From positions 1 to 64,000 of the forward strand of contig NZ_CP018620.1 of the NCBI RefSeq assembly GCF_001908275.1: a DNA stretch of 64,000 nucleotides, in the 5' to 3' direction. The stretch is from Paenibacillus xylanexedens (GTDB lineage: Bacteria; Bacillota; Bacilli; Paenibacillales; Paenibacillaceae). Positions 62,034-64,000 of the stretch are shown in pieces (position 1 is the stretch's first letter; every line of letters begins with the position of its first letter). The position numbers and the translations under genes were made by a program. The notes beneath the pieces were generated by a model. That model was not told the DNA's origin. It saw nothing but the letters and a program-made list of their open reading frames with translations, and did no database searches.

Positions 62034-62088
62034 ATTACATGCAGACATGCGGAATCGGTTAGACAACTCCGCACCTGCAATCATTTAT

Positions 62089-63609
<1,521 letters not shown>

Positions 63610-63619
63610 TCACCCCAAT

Positions 63620-64000
63620 CTACTGTACTCGTCTGTTAAAAGACTGCTCAAGACGTTCGAGCTTGCCAGCCAAGCTGCCGTCATAGATCGTATCGCCAAT
63701 GGCGACTTTCAATCCGCCCAGCAGAGTCGGATCAACAATGTTCTCGATACGAATCTTTTTATTCACACGGCCACCGAATTCACGGGCTACCGCTTCTTTT
63801 TCTTCATCATTCAACGCATAAGTCGAGTAGACACGCGCATCAGCGATGCCCAGCGACTCACCTTGGATCTTCCGATAATCATTCAGCAAGTCTCCCAGCA
63901 ATTCAACGCGTCCGCGCTCAATCAACAACAAGACTGTACGAAGGACTGAATCGGATACCTTGCCATCAAGACTTGAGTGAATTACGTTCTGCTTTGCTTC
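63620..64000 (-). CDS. atpH: ATP synthase F1 subunit delta, N-terminus cut by window edge
   Basis: Delta links the F1 head to the peripheral stalk. The frame is open to base 64000 (first visible residues EAKQNVIHSSLDGKVSDSVL), so the N-terminal part lies outside. The visible 126 residues contain LLLIERGRVELLGDLLNDYRK in two parts (LLLIERGRVELL, DLLNDYRK) and the C-terminal signature LLGGLKVAIGDTIYDGSLAGKL, seen as VAIGDTIYDGSLAGKLERL. Its place directly before atpA agrees. An internal TTG at 63931 is not the true start. Confidence 0.95.
   Translation of the reverse strand, partial: EAKQNVIHSSLDGKVSDSVLRTVLLLIERGRVELLGDLLNDYRKIQGESLGIADARVYSTYALNDEEKEAVAREFGGRVNKKIRIENIVDPTLLGGLKVAIGDTIYDGSLAGKLERLEQSFNRRVQ

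Overview
The window reads as a chromosomal segment of an endospore-forming, flagellated Firmicute, most likely Paenibacillus. The reasons are SLH-domain surface proteins, a csaB/tagO/tagA wall-polymer cluster, spoIIID/spoIIQ/spoIID, an alpha/beta-type SASP, DegS/DegU, late competence genes, and gene orders that mirror two Bacillus subtilis neighbourhoods. Every gene but one lies on the minus strand, so transcription runs from high to low coordinates. Base composition looks mid-40s percent GC, apart from one very GC-rich stretch inside comFA.

Layout from high to low coordinates. 64000-59080: atpH(partial)-atpA-atpG-atpD-atpC, then ywzB (DUF1146), murA, spoIID, spoIIQ, spoIIID, mbl, flhO, flhP, an EpuA-like membrane peptide and fabZ. 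This is the conserved ATP synthase / envelope / sporulation block; ywmB is not seen. 47351-39725: pgcA, then DUF5693-csaB-tagA and tagO, which supply sugar phosphate and build and pyruvylate the secondary cell-wall polymer. 39560-19595: the surface-protein region. It holds an SLH protein, the presumed main S-layer protein (N-terminal SLH), two secreted proteins with duplicated leaders, a second C-terminal SLH protein, metK, an SASP, and one plus-strand Rpn-type nuclease gene. 18549-1: a phosphodiester glycosidase, degS-degU, a small membrane protein, comFA-comFC, a giant fibronectin-III protein, then yvyF-flgM-flgN-flgK-flgL.

How it works together: TagO, TagA, CsaB and DUF5693 probably make the pyruvylated polymer that SLH domains bind, so the S-layer proteins and their anchor are encoded side by side. 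DegS/DegU, the competence genes and the late flagellar genes form the classical exponential-to-stationary regulatory neighbourhood. The fibronectin-III gene is an intruder between comFC and yvyF and consists of nine tandem 483-bp double modules.

Non-coding structure is rich: about 17 intrinsic terminators, plausible sigma-A, sigma-D, sigma-E and sigma-F promoters, a dispersed hairpin repeat family whose stems vary but stay paired (four copies), a second small palindrome family, a 117-bp perfect tandem duplication, a ~195-bp imperfect inverted repeat and a ~113-bp degenerate tandem repeat. No tRNA, rRNA, CRISPR array, prophage or complete insertion sequence was recognised. No clearly new enzymatic system was found; the most novel-looking items are the repeat family and the module shared between the S-layer protein and its small neighbour.
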